From contig NC_073746.1 in NCBI RefSeq assembly GCF_029784135.1, positions 13,592,416-13,656,415 on the forward strand: a DNA stretch of 64,000 nt, given 5' to 3'. Position 1 is the first letter of the stretch, and each line of letters opens with the position of its first letter. The notes under the pieces are model-generated. The model had not been told where the DNA came from. It was given only the letters and a program-made list of their open reading frames with translations, and searched no databases. The position numbers and the translations under genes are program-made. Positions 12,010 through 23,499 of this stretch are shown here, in pieces. This DNA is from Toxorhynchites rutilus septentrionalis. Taxonomy: Eukaryota; Arthropoda; Insecta; Diptera; Culicidae.

Positions 12010-12481
12010 AACACAGGGGGTCTCCGTAGCCACATTGGTTGCGCGTTCGCTAAGTAAGCGATCGATCGTGAGTTCAAAACTCAGGGCCCTCATTGACCAT
12101 CTTTGTGTTGTTACAGAATAGCTACGTCCACGCAACAATCAACAGCGATGGAGATCGATCCACGGTCGAAATTAGATCGATTCATCCATACAACTGCTCT
12201 GCTCTGCAAGACACATCGGGCTGCTGTTCTATAAATAACTCAACAATGATCAATCAACTGTCTCCGCTGTCCGGTGGTCTAACTGGATAATGGAAGAACG
12301 GAAAAGAATACTCTTACGCCTAAATGGCTACTGTGTAAATGTACCATATGCAATGGTATAGAAGGAATACTGGCGAATGGCAACTGTGTAATGTAATGTG
12401 CTATAATTATAGATATGATAACCGTGTGACATGTACACGATTAAAATTCGGCTAAAATGCTAATGAGCCTAAAAAAAAAAA
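12010..12481 (+). mobile_element. tRNA-derived SINE-like retroposon with poly(A) tail
   Basis: The 5' part reads TCTCCGTAGCCACATTGGTTGC, split here as an A-box-like TAGCCACATTGG (12026 on) and a B-box-like GAGTTCAAAACTC about 45 bp later (12069 on). This spacing fits an RNA polymerase III promoter. The body continues for about 400 bp and ends in a run of 11 A at 12471-12481. The 23 bp before and into the tail (12451-12473) also occur inverted at 37150-37172, so this SINE shares its 3' end with another retroelement, as expected if it borrows a LINE's reverse transcriptase. Family name not assigned. Confidence 0.55.
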
Positions 12482-12765
12482 GTTAACACAAGTCCTTTTT
12501 TGAGACTTTCAACATACTTGTTACGTACTTGTTGTGTTACGTAAACTAACTTGTTATAATAATAAATAGTAGAAAGTATTATTGGTGTACTTTTCAAAAA
12601 CTCAACATCGATGATCATAAATTTTTACGAGATGTAAAATTTGCCAAGTAAAAAGCGTAAGTTCGTGCAAAATAATGTGTTTGAGTGAATAAGAAAATAA
12701 ACAAAAGATAGAATTTTTGGCTATATTTTGGAGATAAATCACATGTGGAATTTATTTTTGAATTC
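12482..12765. other. Unassigned AT-rich spacer
   Basis: No gene or clear repeat. Confidence 0.3.
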
Positions 12766-12769
12766 CTAA

Positions 12770-12928
12770 GCGTCGAAGATCTTGGGTAAGTTCAGGGGAA
12801 CCATCAACAACGGTTGCAAGGCCAACTGGTTTCGGATGGAATACAATGCTCTTTGTTGGATGGAAACGAAAAAGTGATATGCTATGAGCTACTCAAACCC
12901 GACGAAATCGTTAATGATGAACCCTAAC
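12770..12928 (+). pseudogene. Mariner transposase scrap
   Basis: In one plus-strand frame, about 12850-12915 reads through 'CYELLKPDEIVND', matching the YYELLKP(N/G)ETI motif between the second and third catalytic regions of mariner transposases. The preceding region in another frame gives tryptophan-rich sequence like the usual strand before that motif. It breaks off at about 12928, where the TA element begins. A relic only. Confidence 0.45.
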
Positions 12929-12929
12929 G

Positions 12930-13348
12930 ACAACAAATGATAATTTTTTTATCGATTTTTTATTTTTATAAAAATAATCAAAAATAACTTTAAAGTTTTT
13001 CGCTTCTAAAATGTTACTTAAATCTACTGATACGAAAGTTTTACAACTGTATGCTTCATCAATTTTTCTCATCTTTCTACGTTATCCTACGCAGCGTAAT
13101 TTTGGAATTAGAACCAATTTAACTCTGTCATTGTTGAAATTCGAACACATGCGTAAAAGGGTTTTTTTTTCAGAATTCGGATATTTTATATGAGAAAGGT
13201 ATGTTATGACTTTAAGTCAAAAATTAAATTCTTTTATATTCAAAAAACAAAAAAAATATTTGCATAAAAAACAAATAAAAAAATTGTTTTGACTCGATTA
13301 TATACAGTGAAAAGAAATCGGAGACTGTATATAATCGAGTCCGCCCTA
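12930..13348. mobile_element. TA miniature element (GACTCGATTATATACAG family), copy 2, left-truncated
   Basis: The right end is well preserved. GACTCGATTATATACAGT (13291 on) and ACTGTATATAATCGAGTC (13324 on) form a perfect 18 bp stem with a 15-base loop, followed by CGCCCTATA. Interior blocks match copy 1 (ACTCTGTCATTGTTGAAATTC near 13120; the ATGAGAAAGGT block near 13190). The left terminus expected by comparison with copy 1 is absent, so this copy is truncated. Confidence 0.65.
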
Positions 13349-15195
13349 TAGTTCAAACTAATACATCAACCAAACACAATCGAAATATACCACTCCGAAT
13401 CAAGCGCATCCTTTGCTCGCAAACTCGGAATTCAAAATGCAATGTTCGTTCTACGGACACACATATTGCAATTGAAGCTCCGTCCGATCACAGCTTTCCT
13501 GACGCAGTTAATTTTCATTACCCAGTCTTGCTCCTGACAGCGAGCTGGTAACATCTCTTTGGAGGCTTGATCATTGTTCTCGTGCATGCCATATTATTCT
13601 CGTGAGGAAAAGAATGGACCATGCCTCAAACATATTCAGCTGATTATATAAAACCACGGATCATTCCACATCACTAAAACTTTCTACTAAAGAGTTATTT
13701 TTAAAATTATGATTCGTTCCAAAATAATACCAGAAAACTCTTTTGATACACAAGTATGATATAATTTTATAGTACTAAGCCGGAAAATGCGGTCGTTTCC
13801 CAGACATTGAAATTGGTTAAAGCTTGCTTTTTATTTTAATTAAAAAAAGGGAATTGTGTTCTAAAATTCTAGTTTTCATTCACGTTCAATTTACATTTTG
13901 TAGAACCATGTGATTTTTTTATGATCAGAATAGAACTATCTACTTGTTCTAACCACAACCAGATCGTACTGTAGATTATAACCTCAGTTGCGAATTCTAC
14001 TGATTATTTTTATACTACCACCCAAAATTAATTTTAGCACATGTTTTGTCATCCCGATTTATTACATTAAAGCCTAAAAATAACAGAAAATGTCATGACT
14101 CTCAAGCACTGGCATTTGTATAATATATATGGCATAACAATATAAAATCAATATGAGTGAGCGAAACAAGAGGCACATTGCAAATAAGCACGCATTAAAG
14201 CTTTTCGCATACACGGCCCAGTCCGAGATAGGCGAGATAGATTCACGTTTATGCTCTCCTTTTTACTCTTAAAAAACACTTTCCAACAACTGTGAATAGC
14301 GTGATCGTGTAAAACAGCCTTGCATTCTAGCCGGTCTTGGTTGACATCGTCGATCCCTGTTGGCATCGTTTGAGCTTTTTTTTGGGTACAATCCCGAAAG
14401 AGATGAAAGAAGAAAAAAAGGAAAGAGATGTCTGCTCCCATACATACAAACATTTCAAAGTTTTTAAAACAGATGCTTTTATTTGCTCATTTCACCCTTC
14501 AGCACACGAAATAGCATTTTTTCCTGCCGAAGATTAAATGTTTTCTGCCAATGTTAGTTTGAGAGTAGGTATGAGTATGATAGGGCATGATACGTAATTC
14601 GCAATGGTATTGGTATAACAAAATTGAGACTTTTTTTTACTTTTCATGTCACGCCTTTTTATCGCTATAAAAGAAAGTCAAATTGTCTCAGCTTTTAGAG
14701 ATACCGTTGACCGTGCCTCGCTGCTACGTTAGGGACTCATTTTGACGGTCCCGTAAGGGGAGTACATCAGATAATTTTTCAATGGTTGAAGAGTGCTAAT
14801 AGACGCGTAGGAAATGATGCAAATTGCCAGTTTTATATTTTCATTGCACAATCTATACCTTCTAGTTTAAGATATTGCAAGTGAAAAGAATCCACTTTCG
14901 CACAGAAAACCATGTGACATGTTTTGTAAATAAGCGTGCACCAGTGCAAACCGGACGGGTTTTCTTTGACGTATCGAATCCGAGATTATGGGAACCACAG
15001 AATGATTACAAAAATGTATACTTTAGAAAATGGCTGTGTTGATAATATTGGATAATGGAATGGAAATCAATACATTTTTGTGTAAGACAATATATCTGCA
15101 TGCTGTAAATGCCTATGTAATCTTTTCTCGTCCACCAGAGTGCGTACATATCCCCATAACTGTAAATAAAACCTTTCACAAAACAGCAAATTTTG
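13349..15195. other. Unassigned intergenic or intronic DNA
   Basis: About 1.85 kb with no recognisable gene. Short frames at 14148-14537 lack domains. No copy elsewhere in the window was noticed, so this may be ancestral sequence of ordinary AT content. Confidence 0.3.
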
Positions 15196-16330
15196 TTTTA
15201 GCACAAGACCCTCGCCACAGTGCAGCAGCAGCGACCGAGAGAGAGAAAAAAATTTATGAAATATGCTGACATATGCTCAAATTCTACACTTTACCGCCGT
15301 GGTCCTCGGGTGCCTCGGTTAAGAGACGAACGGAAAGCACGCGCGTGTTTAACTTTGTGAGTGTAATAATAATTTCCGAGAATCGACGAGGAAAACCCTC
15401 CTCTCGCTGCTGTTTCTGCTGCTGCTGCTGCTGCAAAAGCAAACACCAGGGGGAGAAAGCACGGAGGTCGTCGTCGTAGCTCTGCTGTGGACACACATCC
15501 ACGCAAATGTCTCATTTTTGCACTGAAATGTTAAATTAACGGCCAAACCCCTTCCTGGACTGTGCGGAGTAGTGGATGCGCGCTGTTACCCAATTGCATC
15601 AGCATCCGAGTAATCTTTTCGGTGTGTATCAAAGTCTGATGCTGCTCGTGGCTCTGGATGAAGAAGGGAAGGAGGGGTAATTCGAGTGGATATGACGATT
15701 GCACAGAGAACACGTTACATTTTCCGAGTCACCATCATCACCACCACCACCAATCACCACTGGAGGAGAGACAGAAAAAGAGTACCTACGAGGAAAGAGC
15801 TCCGGCGGTTCGGCGTTTTGTTCTGCGGGACACACAGAGCAGAAGGACGATACACAAATCAATGATGGATGGATGGATGGATGGACGACGAAGCGAGCGA
15901 ACGTTGAGGCACTTTCCGTACCAGGCGCTCAGCGCAAGTCCCCTAATTATGAGCCGTAAAAGCAGGCTACGCGAGAGGCAAAAAGGCCCAAGTTTCGCAC
16001 AGAGGAGGTGTCCATAATAAAAATGTGAAATGCGAGTTTGGAGTGGTGGGTCGGAGATGGTACGGAATCGAACGGAAGGATACATGGAAGGAGGAGAGAG
16101 AGAGAGAAAGAGAGCCCTAGGAGGCCAGAAGTAACATGCAACGGTGAGAAAACAGACGACATTTGAAATTGTAATGAAACGTGTGTATATGACCGAGCTG
16201 GAAACAGTTTAGCTTTTTTTCTGTTTAATTTTATGCCTTCCACTCAGTTGTATAACGGCAGTGAAGACGACATTTTCCTCTCTCTCCCTCTGCTGAGTTA
16301 TGAAATAAACTCAGAACTTCAACTTGCACG
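15196..16330. other. Low-repeat GC-richer island with simple repeats
   Basis: Many frames are open on both strands because stop codons are scarce, but their translations are low-complexity (Gln, Ser, Cys or His runs). The runs come from simple repeats: CTGCTGCTGCTGCTGCTGC (15417-15434), CACCATCATCACCACCACC (about 15730), GATGGATGGATGGATGG (15867-15883) and GAGAGAGAGAGA (about 16095). Such mixtures are typical of insect regulatory or untranslated DNA. No domain and no second copy. Confidence 0.35.
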
Positions 16331-17838
16331 TACATTTTTTCAGTTTTTCAAAGCGGGACCATTATTTGTTAGGTGGAAGATGGCGTTTGTGTGGCGTAGC
16401 AAATAGGACGTAAAGTTCTACATAATGGGGTGAAATTTTAATGAGTTTTGCGTTGTTGTTGTGCCGATCGATCAACAATTGTGTCATCGTTTTGACGAAG
16501 CAGAACGATATTTATACCTACTATAACTGTTCTACTGGTTCTATGGAGTAAATTTTCGTTATTTGAAACACTGCGGTAACAGTCAGTGCAATGCTTTTGG
16601 GGATTCTTTCGCCCGTCTGTCTGCCTACCACTGGTTCACGTACCTAAATGAAGGAGTTTTCTAGTCACATCGCTAGAGTATTTGCTTTATTAACTCTTTG
16701 TGGTTGTTTGTCTGCTCTCAGCCACCACAGCAAGAAGCCATGCTAATCTTATATTTTACCCAATCAAGTATCAGTGCTTTTCCTAAACGAAGCTTGATGT
16801 CTAATGAACCTGTTCACGAATCAATACGGTGCTCCTATGAATAATAGATAACGGTACTCAGTATCAAACAAAGTGCGTTGAATGCATAGGAATGTGGAAC
16901 AAAAATCATAACAGCAGAATTTAGCCATTGTGACACTTTGGTGTGTTGGAAAATATTGTTCATAAATATCAGAACTACTGTTTGCATAAATGTCTCATGT
17001 TGTTCGAATAATCGTATAAGTGTCCCAAGCGACAAAATCTTTGTTCATCTAAAGTGGAAAGTTCTGATCATTTCGGATACGCTGAAATCAATATTTGAGT
17101 AACTTGGTTACTCAAATTACTGGTTTGAATTATGTTGAAGTAATTGTTTTCAAAGAGAAGAACAATTGTTTGCATAAGTGTCTTATGTCATCTGAATAAT
17201 CAGTAAAAAAATCTTTGTTAAAAAGTGCTGATGTTTTCGGATACACATTGCTGGCATTAATTATAAATTTATTGCATTAATGGCAGAAGTGTCTCATATG
17301 AAGTTTATATTGAAATAGCTGAGAAGGACCGAGATCGTGACTTCTTTGCATTTCTTCCGGAATTTCCATGTGATGGTGGAGTCAGAAAACAAACATACAT
17401 TCAAATTTTTGACGCATTAAATCATCAATAAGCTTGATGTCTCAAAAGGGCCAGGTCCTGACAGAATTCCACCGGTTTTTATAAAAAAATTGGCATCTGA
17501 ATTAATTCATCCACTTTTATGGCTTTTCAATAAGTCATAGGAATCAGAAAGGTTCTCAAAAATATGGAAAAACTCTTTTCATGTACCAGTATTGAAATCC
17601 GGTAATAGATCCGATGTAAGACATTATCGTGGAGTATCAATTATTTCTTGCATCCCAAAACTCTTTGAAGCCATTATAAATCAATAACTTTTTCAACAAC
17701 TAAAGACACGAATTAAGAATAAGCCACACGGTTTTTTCAAAGGACGATCAACAACAATAAATTTGCTGGAATTTGTCACATTCACTCTGAATCCAATGGA
17801 TAATGGTCATCAAGTTTAAGCTCTATACACTGACTTTA

Positions 17839-19093
17839 AAGGGTGTGTCACATCAAATTGCATCACGGAAAAAACGCTGTAGAAAATCGCCCAGTAGACC
17901 GATCCTTTTGAAAATTTTAGACAGTAAAATAAAAACTATTAAACAACTTTTGACATTTTCTTTTTATTCATACTTCGAGCCCAAGCCCGTATGCTCGCAC
18001 CTTCCTCTTAACCCCGTCCATAAGGTTCTGGGCAACGTCAGGTTGTAGTTTTTTTTGAACAGAAATCCATTTTCTCTTGAAGTCCGCCTCCGATTTGACA
18101 ACTTTTGGGTTCTTCCGGAGGGCCTGCTTCATAAACGCCCAATATTTCTCTATTGGGCGAAGCTCCGGCGCGTTGGGCGGGTTCATTTCCTTTGGCACGA
18201 AGGTGACCCCGTTGGCTTCGTACCACTCCAACACGTCCTTTGAATAGTGGCACGAAGCGAAATCCGGCCAGAAGATGGTCGGGCCCTCGTGCCGCTTCAA
18301 TAGTGGTAGTAAGCGCTTCTGTAGGCACTCCTTAAGGTAAACCTGCCCGTTTACCGTGCTGGTCATCACGAAGGGGGCGCTCCGCTTTCCGTAAGAGCAG
18401 ATCGCTTGCCATACCATGTCTTGCGAATCTCCTCCGGAACGCTGAATTTGTCCTCTGCGGAGAAGAACAACAGGCCCGGCAGCTGACGAAAGTCCGCTTT
18501 GACGTAGGTTTCGTCGTCCATTACCAGGCAATGCGGCTTCGTCAGCATTTCGGTGTACAGCTTCCGGGCTCGCGTCTTCCCCACCATGTTTTGCCTTTCG
18601 TCGCGGTTAGGAGCCTTCTGAACCTTGTATGTACGCAGGCCCTCCCGCTGCTTGGTCCGCTGGACGAATGAACTTGACAAATTCAGCTTATTGGCGACAT
18701 CCCGGACCGAACTTCTCGGATCACGTCTAAACTGCTTAACTACGCGCTTGTGATCTTTTTCACTGACGGAGCATCCATTTTTGCCGTTCTTCACCTTCCG
18801 GTCGATGGTTAGGTTCTCGAAGTATCGCTTTAGTACTCTGATGACCGTGGATTGGACGATTCTCAGCATCTTACCGATGTCCCGATGTGACAACTCCGGA
18901 TTCTCAAAATGAGTGCGCAGGATTAATTCACGACGCTCTTTTTCGTTCGACGACATTTTTCCAAATTTACGAAAAATTGACAGTGAAGCATGGCCAACGT
19001 GATCTATACACTCTTATCTGATTATAAGCGAAAGCTGAAGATATAATTCCTAAAAATTAAATTTCTACAGCGTTTTTTCCGTGATGCACCCTT
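17839..19093 (-). mobile_element. ITmD37E-type DNA transposon, copy A
   Basis: TA at 17837-17838 and 19094-19095. The terminus AAGGGTGTGTCACATCAAAT (left) is intact. The right terminus has lost 15 bp relative to copy B (GATGCA joined to CCCTTT). Total length 1,255 bp against 1,298 bp for copy B. The 43 bp difference is fully explained by this loss plus a 28 bp loss inside the transposase gene. The ~45 bp inverted termini run to CACGGAAAAAACGCTGTAG. Confidence 0.85.
17968..18956 (-). pseudogene. DD37E transposase, broken by a 28 bp deletion (copy A)
   Basis: The enzyme would cut and paste the element at TA sites. Translation starts at MSSNEKERRELI (18956). An N-terminal helix-turn-helix pair covers roughly residues 10-110 ('LSHRDIGKMLRI' and 'SSVRDVANKLNLSSSF'). 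The first catalytic Asp is in 'CLVMDDETYVKADF'. At about 18416, ACCATGT joins CTTGCGAAT, whereas copy B has 28 extra bases between them. The frame is lost there. The remaining part continues in a second frame (17968-18531) with the second catalytic Asp ('TIFWPDFASCHY') and Glu ('LRPIEKYWAF'), 37 residues apart. The 37-residue D-to-E spacing is what defines the mosquito ITmD37E group. Otherwise very similar to copy B. Confidence 0.85.
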
Positions 19094-19609
19094 TAGAATA
19101 AAATATAGTTAAATTTCACTGTAATATTTGGGCAGCATTCAAGTCTAAGCTGATTTGACGAAATAAATAAATAAATAATAAATTTTGTTTTGATTATGTA
19201 ACTTGTTTTTTTTTTGCATTAAACGGATAAATTATCCAGGCAGCTCTCTTTAGTTTTTTTAGTTTTAAGTAGTATTAAGAATGTATCGGTCTACAATTTT
19301 GACGACAATAAATAAATAAATAAATATTCAACGGATAATAAAAACAAAATCATGTATTGATTATACTACATATGATTTACTCGTGGAGACTATTTCGAAA
19401 GATTTCGCACGACGACGAATTAAATAATATATGTTTTACATAAAAACATCACATTGAAATACATTGTTGAATTAATACATACATATAGTTCATAAAATAA
19501 ACAAAAAAAAATTATTTTTCATAATCTTGCATGTATTACTGCTTTTTCAAGGAAAAATAATTCCGACCAGTACGATACCCATGTCTAAATTTAATACGAC
19601 CGCAAAGGG

Positions 19610-20095
19610 CTAATGCATTCTCGAGTGTAGAATGAGCAAGCTAACATTGAGATGGTCATTTTTTCTATCCACATATATTGTTGAAATTTTCGCGATTTTC
19701 GGCATTCTGCAGAATTCAAGGTATACGAATTTTATAACCTGACATTAAATAAACCAGAAAAAAATTGAAATCAGTGCTTATCAGATAATCCTATCTCGAT
19801 CAAAGTATATCAGTAAAAATCCTCAACAGTCACAAAAGAAAGCATGGGGTAATCGGAGGTATACTGAAGAATACAAAATAATGTTGTTTTCTCAGATGTG
19901 AACAGTAATACATGCAAGTGCTACCGCTGAACGGAGCACTGCGCCGGAAAGAATGCATATCGCGCTGGTGTGATCGATGTGCAGTATCACCCTGATATCG
20001 TCTATAGATGACGCTCGTAGAGAAAGGGTTAAGAGAAGCGTGTGATGCTAGGGGATAGTTTTTATGATATAATTGATTGTGACGCTCTAACGGAT
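19610..20095. other. Unassigned spacer
   Basis: AT-rich, non-coding. GAAAGGGTTAA at about 20024-20034 resembles the right end of a TTAA element, but I found no matching left end. Confidence 0.3.
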
Positions 20096-20295
20096 TTTTT
20101 CAATGAAAGAATTGAATATCTCTCGAGCAATACGATACTATAAAACCATATGTTCCCAAACTAAAAACGAATCCTTGGTTCGATGTAACAATTAGCAGGG
20201 CCATGATTGACCGTGATTTGGCATTCAAGCAATGGAAAGCTTCTAGTTCAGAAGGACATCACGATTTATTTAAGCAACTTCGTAATACAGTTACT
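20096..20295 (+). mobile_element. LINE polyprotein fragment (between endonuclease and RT)
   Basis: Two adjacent plus-strand frames give 'CDALTDFFNERIEYL', then 'NPWFDVTISRAMIDRDLAFKQWK', the linker region between endonuclease and reverse transcriptase in Jockey-like LINEs. A frameshift separates them. It ends at an ACC-CCA-rich point near 20300. It is not the missing 5' part of the 17300 LINE in simple order, because it lies downstream of it, so it is likely a separate copy. Confidence 0.5.
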
Positions 20296-20364
20296 ACGCC
20301 ACCAAAAAAACTGTGGGAAAGGCTTAGGAATCATGAGATTATCATAACATCTACGGAAAAAGTG

Positions 20365-20524
20365 AAAAAAAGACGATTTTTCGGACCACTCTAAAAATAG
20401 AAATGGGCGCCGTAGTAAAAAAATTAAAAAATACGGGTCTAATGTTTTGTGACAAAGAACAAAATTACCACTTTTAACGCAAATCTGAGAACCACTATAT
20501 CGTTTTGGCATGGAATGGCTGAGC
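20365..20524. mobile_element. Solo arm of the long-terminal-inverted-repeat foldback (38307 family)
   Basis: The sequence AAAATACGGGTCTAATGTTTTGTGA followed by AAC..ACCACTTTTAACGCAAATCTGAGAACCACTATATCG matches, with few differences, the right arm of the element at 38307-39552 (landmarks there at 39460-39535). Only one arm is present. Confidence 0.55.
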
Positions 20525-20868
20525 TACAGTTCTATTTTGCGTGTAAAAATTGTAATTTCATTATTTTACTAATAATTGTTATCCTAAAAATGTCGAAATA
20601 TGCAGGAGAAATATGGTATGTCACGTTTCTCTCTTTCTTCATGAAGGGTCACTTGACCCGCAGTGGTAGAAATAGGTATACATGAACCTTCGGTAGATTT
20701 AGTGTTAAAGACCAAATCAAATATTCCCAGTAAGAAGCTAATGTCATGCATCTGGTATAATCACCTCTATGTGAATTGCTTCCACCTAACGAAAAATCAT
20801 CACTGAAGATTGTATTGACAACAATCGATGCAATTGAGTCGAGCTTTGAAGATTAAATGCCCACAATA
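20525..20868. other. Unassigned spacer
   Basis: No gene or recognised repeat. Confidence 0.3.
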
Positions 20869-21805
20869 CGAGGGCAGTCCGATAAGTACTTAGCCTAAAA
20901 AAAAAAGAAAAATTTTGGAAAAGTGGCGATTTAACTCTCAACATAGTCTCCTCTCCATACACTTGACCCAGCGATGCTCCAACTTCTTTAATCCATCTGA
21001 AAAATAGGCTTCGTGGCGGTGATGACCTCATTCGACTCAAATTTCTGCCCGGCGAGTGACTTTTTCAAGTTTGGAAACAAAAAAAAGTCGCAAAAAGTCG
21101 ATCAAATCTGGAGAACACGGTGGATTGGGCATTAGTTCGTAGTGCAATTCGACGAATTTGGCCGTAGCGACGGCGGAATTTCCATTTTTTCCATTTTTCT
21201 AAAATCCGCGAACACGATCGCTTCCATACACGGTCAAAACAAAACTACGAGTCCGATTCGGCTGAAATTTTGACAGTAGCCGTTTACGTGAATGTACTAC
21301 ACCAGGGGTGGTCAAACTTTTGTACATTGCGGGCGACTAATCGTTCAAATATTTGGTTGCGGTCTACCAACATTGACTGTATCAAAAAGTTATTAGAAAA
21401 TGTATTTAGTACTAGAAGATAGAACAAAGAATCAACCCTTTTATAAAATAAAAATATTTATTGGTTACTAACCAACGGATAACTTATACTTTATTTTCTG
21501 TAAAGTCTTATCAATTAATGTTTTTTTTTTCATTTCAAGGGAATTGTATTTATGACATACAATTTGCATTTGCAACATGTATTTATTTTTCATTAAACTA
21601 CATCCGAATGTTGCGAATTGCATATTTCGAAATGTTAAGCTAACGAGTAAAATTCTGTTCAACTAGACTCTATAATAGGGTCCAATATATAATTTTGAAA
21701 TTTGTTGTTTCTCGTGTCATTCTATTCGTGGCTATATTTCTTGAAACAAATTGGCACAATTAATTCACATGGCATTGCTTATTTGTCAAATAAAAATAAT
21801 AATAA

Positions 21806-23150
21806 CGGGTGTTTAATAAAAAATGAGAATTTTTTCAATCACATATAAAAATAATTTTTTTTTCATCGATTTCAGTATTTTTTTATTAATAACATAATGT
21901 ATTTTCTTCAAAAAAATGTCAGTGAATGTTTGAGTAAGGGCCGTGGTCTGCTGTTCGACGCAACTTTGTCGCGATGCTCTCACAGGAACGTTGTACGGCA
22001 CTTACGTCCATTTCCCGGATACAATTCCGGATTCTTGTAGTCAGTTGCTTCGTGTCCTTGGCCCTCCAATTGTTTTTATACACTAGGGTACTGAGTGAGC
22101 CAAAGAAATCCTCTATTGGGCGGCATTGGGGCAAGTTTGTTTGGTTACGATCTTTCGGCACGAACGGTATCTTTTTCTGCTCAAAATACGCCAGCGTCTT
22201 CTTGGCGTAATGGGGAGACGCCTTGTCCGGCCAGAAGACGTACTTCCTATCCGCGTGATGCTCGTTCAGGAACGGCAGCAGGATTTTATCGTGGCACTCT
22301 TCTCGATAGATTTGTTGGTTGATTGCCAGACCGCTCGGCTTGAACCAAGGCTTTGAAATGCCCCGGTCGGAAATGGCGATGTACAACATAACCTTTTTTT
22401 TCAAACTTGTGCTTGAACTTGTATTTCACTTCAAGCGGTGTGGATGACTTGTCGCTGGAGTAGTAATTATCATTTCCTGGAATATGCGTTTTGGACAGCG
22501 GAAAATAGCTTTCGTCGTCCAGAACGAAAGACGTCCCGCGGTATTTTTTGGTCATCCACCGACACTGTGATTTAACCGTCTCAATCTGCTCCTCCGTGTA
22601 CTCCGGCGATCTCGTCTTCTTCCTGCAGACGATTCCTTCCATCTTGAGGGTCCGATGGATCAATACGTGGGAGCAGCCATATTTCCGACCGGCGTCACGC
22701 AGGCTGGTTGCGTCCTTGTTGTCAAACAGCTTCTTTAACGATGTCTTCCTCTGCTTCGTCATTATCGTCACCGGACGACCACTTTCGACCTTCCACTCTA
22801 CGTTCAGGGAACTCAGGATACAATATACCGTACTGACAGGTACATTTTCTTCCTTAAAATGTGCCACCGTGAACTTTTTTCCTTGCTGGAAATGCGTTTC
22901 GTAGAACCGTACAATGCGTTCGCGGAGCACGTGCTGTTTCGACGCCATCTTTGCTTTGACTAAATTCAAACTAGCAAAACCAAACACGCCTACTGTTTCT
23001 AGGGAGCCCAAAGAACAATTTTCTTGGAGAAAGAAAATTTTACGCTCTTTATTTAAGTTACTGAAAGGTATTGAACATTTTTTATTTAACACATTTAACA
23101 TTAAAACTCGCATTCGCCGTCTTCAAAGGCGAAATTCTCTCCAAAAAAAT
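21806..23150 (-). mobile_element. Second DD37E family transposon (relic C)
   Basis: A left terminus candidate, CGGGTGTTTAATAAAAAATG, starts at about 21806. The matching inverted right terminus was not found, so the right limit is approximate. The transposase gene fills 21919-22948. It differs strongly in sequence from copies A and B and belongs to another subfamily. Confidence 0.55.
21919..22948 (-). pseudogene. DD37E transposase with one frameshift (relic C)
   Basis: The likely start is MASKQHVLRERIVRFY at 22948 (an in-frame upstream ATG also exists but lacks family-like sequence). A helix-turn-helix region ('HFKEENVPVSTVYCIL', 'SLRDAGRKYGCSHVLI') is followed by the first catalytic Asp in 'SFVLDDESYFPL'. 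At about 22388-22397 the minus strand has eight A in a row; one A too many moves the frame from '...KHKFEKK' into a wrong frame. The true continuation is 'VMLYIAISDRG', then 'VFWPDKASPHYAKK' and 'QCRPIEDFFGSL'. The D-to-E gap counts 37 residues. The product would be about 340 residues. The rest of the frame is open, so this copy may have died recently, or slippage could matter; the simplest reading is a one-base expansion. Confidence 0.8.
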
Positions 23151-23499
23151 AGTTTTTCCTGATTCTCGAAACCTTATGCTGGATGTGTCCAGAATTTTCA
23201 ATCGGTCATTTAGCAAATGATATGCTTGGAGAAAAAATTGTAGAAATTGTTTCTACTGACAATTTTTTGTTTCATTACAAGTTATGATCGAACTGGATGT
23301 GTTAATAAAAAATAACTAACAATTTAGAAAAAAAAGAAAATATTAAAACCCAAACAATAATGAAGATATATCTATTCTTATAATTAATTTTGGAGGTGAC
23401 ACTATCATAGACCAGCTGGCGGGCACCTAAGAATACCTACGCGGGCGACCGGTAGACCGCCGACTACCGTTTGGACATCCCTGTTCTACACGATAAGTA

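Larger units (their letters stand above)
17300..19325 (+). mobile_element. Truncated Jockey-like LINE inside TTAA copy B
   Basis: Comparison with TTAA copy A shows inserted DNA between GTCTCATAT (17291-17299) and ATTCAACGG (19326 on). Its left part (about 17430-17835) translates, with two stops, into reverse-transcriptase sequence: 'SKGPGPDRIPPVFIKKL', then 'HYRGVSIISCIPKLFEAII' and 'KPHGFFKGRSTTINLLEFV', the order of early finger motifs in Jockey-like RTs. It ends at 'ALYTDF', just before motif A, where the DD37E element is inserted. The part after that insertion (19094-19325) is 3' UTR with AAATA repeats at 19164-19182 and 19307-19324. The RT core is missing. Two stops and the 5' truncation make it dead. 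Confidence 0.65.
16694..19609. mobile_element. TTAA-flanked DNA element, copy B, carrying nested insertions
   Basis: TTAA (16690-16693) precedes CTCTTTGTGGTTGT. The other end reads ACGACCGCAAAGGG followed by CTAA (19610-19613), a one-base change from TTAA. It is the inverse of copy A. The element's own sequence is 16694-17299 plus 19326-19609, about 890 bp. The central part is a retrotransposon (17300-19325) that in turn contains a DD37E transposon (17839-19093). Confidence 0.75.
21303..23483. mobile_element. hAT-like element inside the mariner relic
   Basis: The ends are CAGGGGTGGTCAAACTTTTG (21303) and, inverted, CAGGGATGTCCAAACGGTAG (23483). Both have the CAGGG-GTCCAAAC pattern of hAT termini, and both continue into words such as GCGGGCGAC and GGTCTACC. 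Flanking 8 bp are TACTACAC (21295-21302) and TTCTACAC (23484-23491): one mismatch, as expected for an old hAT target duplication. The interior contains the DD37E relic near 21806-23150. No hAT transposase frame was recognised. Confidence 0.65.

Noticed and set aside
15273..16243. Many overlapping open frames with Gln, Cys, Ser or His runs
   Set aside because: Both strands and several frames are open at once, the runs come from CTG, CAC and GATG simple repeats, and no domain or splice-consistent start is seen.
22548..22904. 118-codon plus-strand frame
   Set aside because: Antisense shadow of the DD37E transposase relic C.
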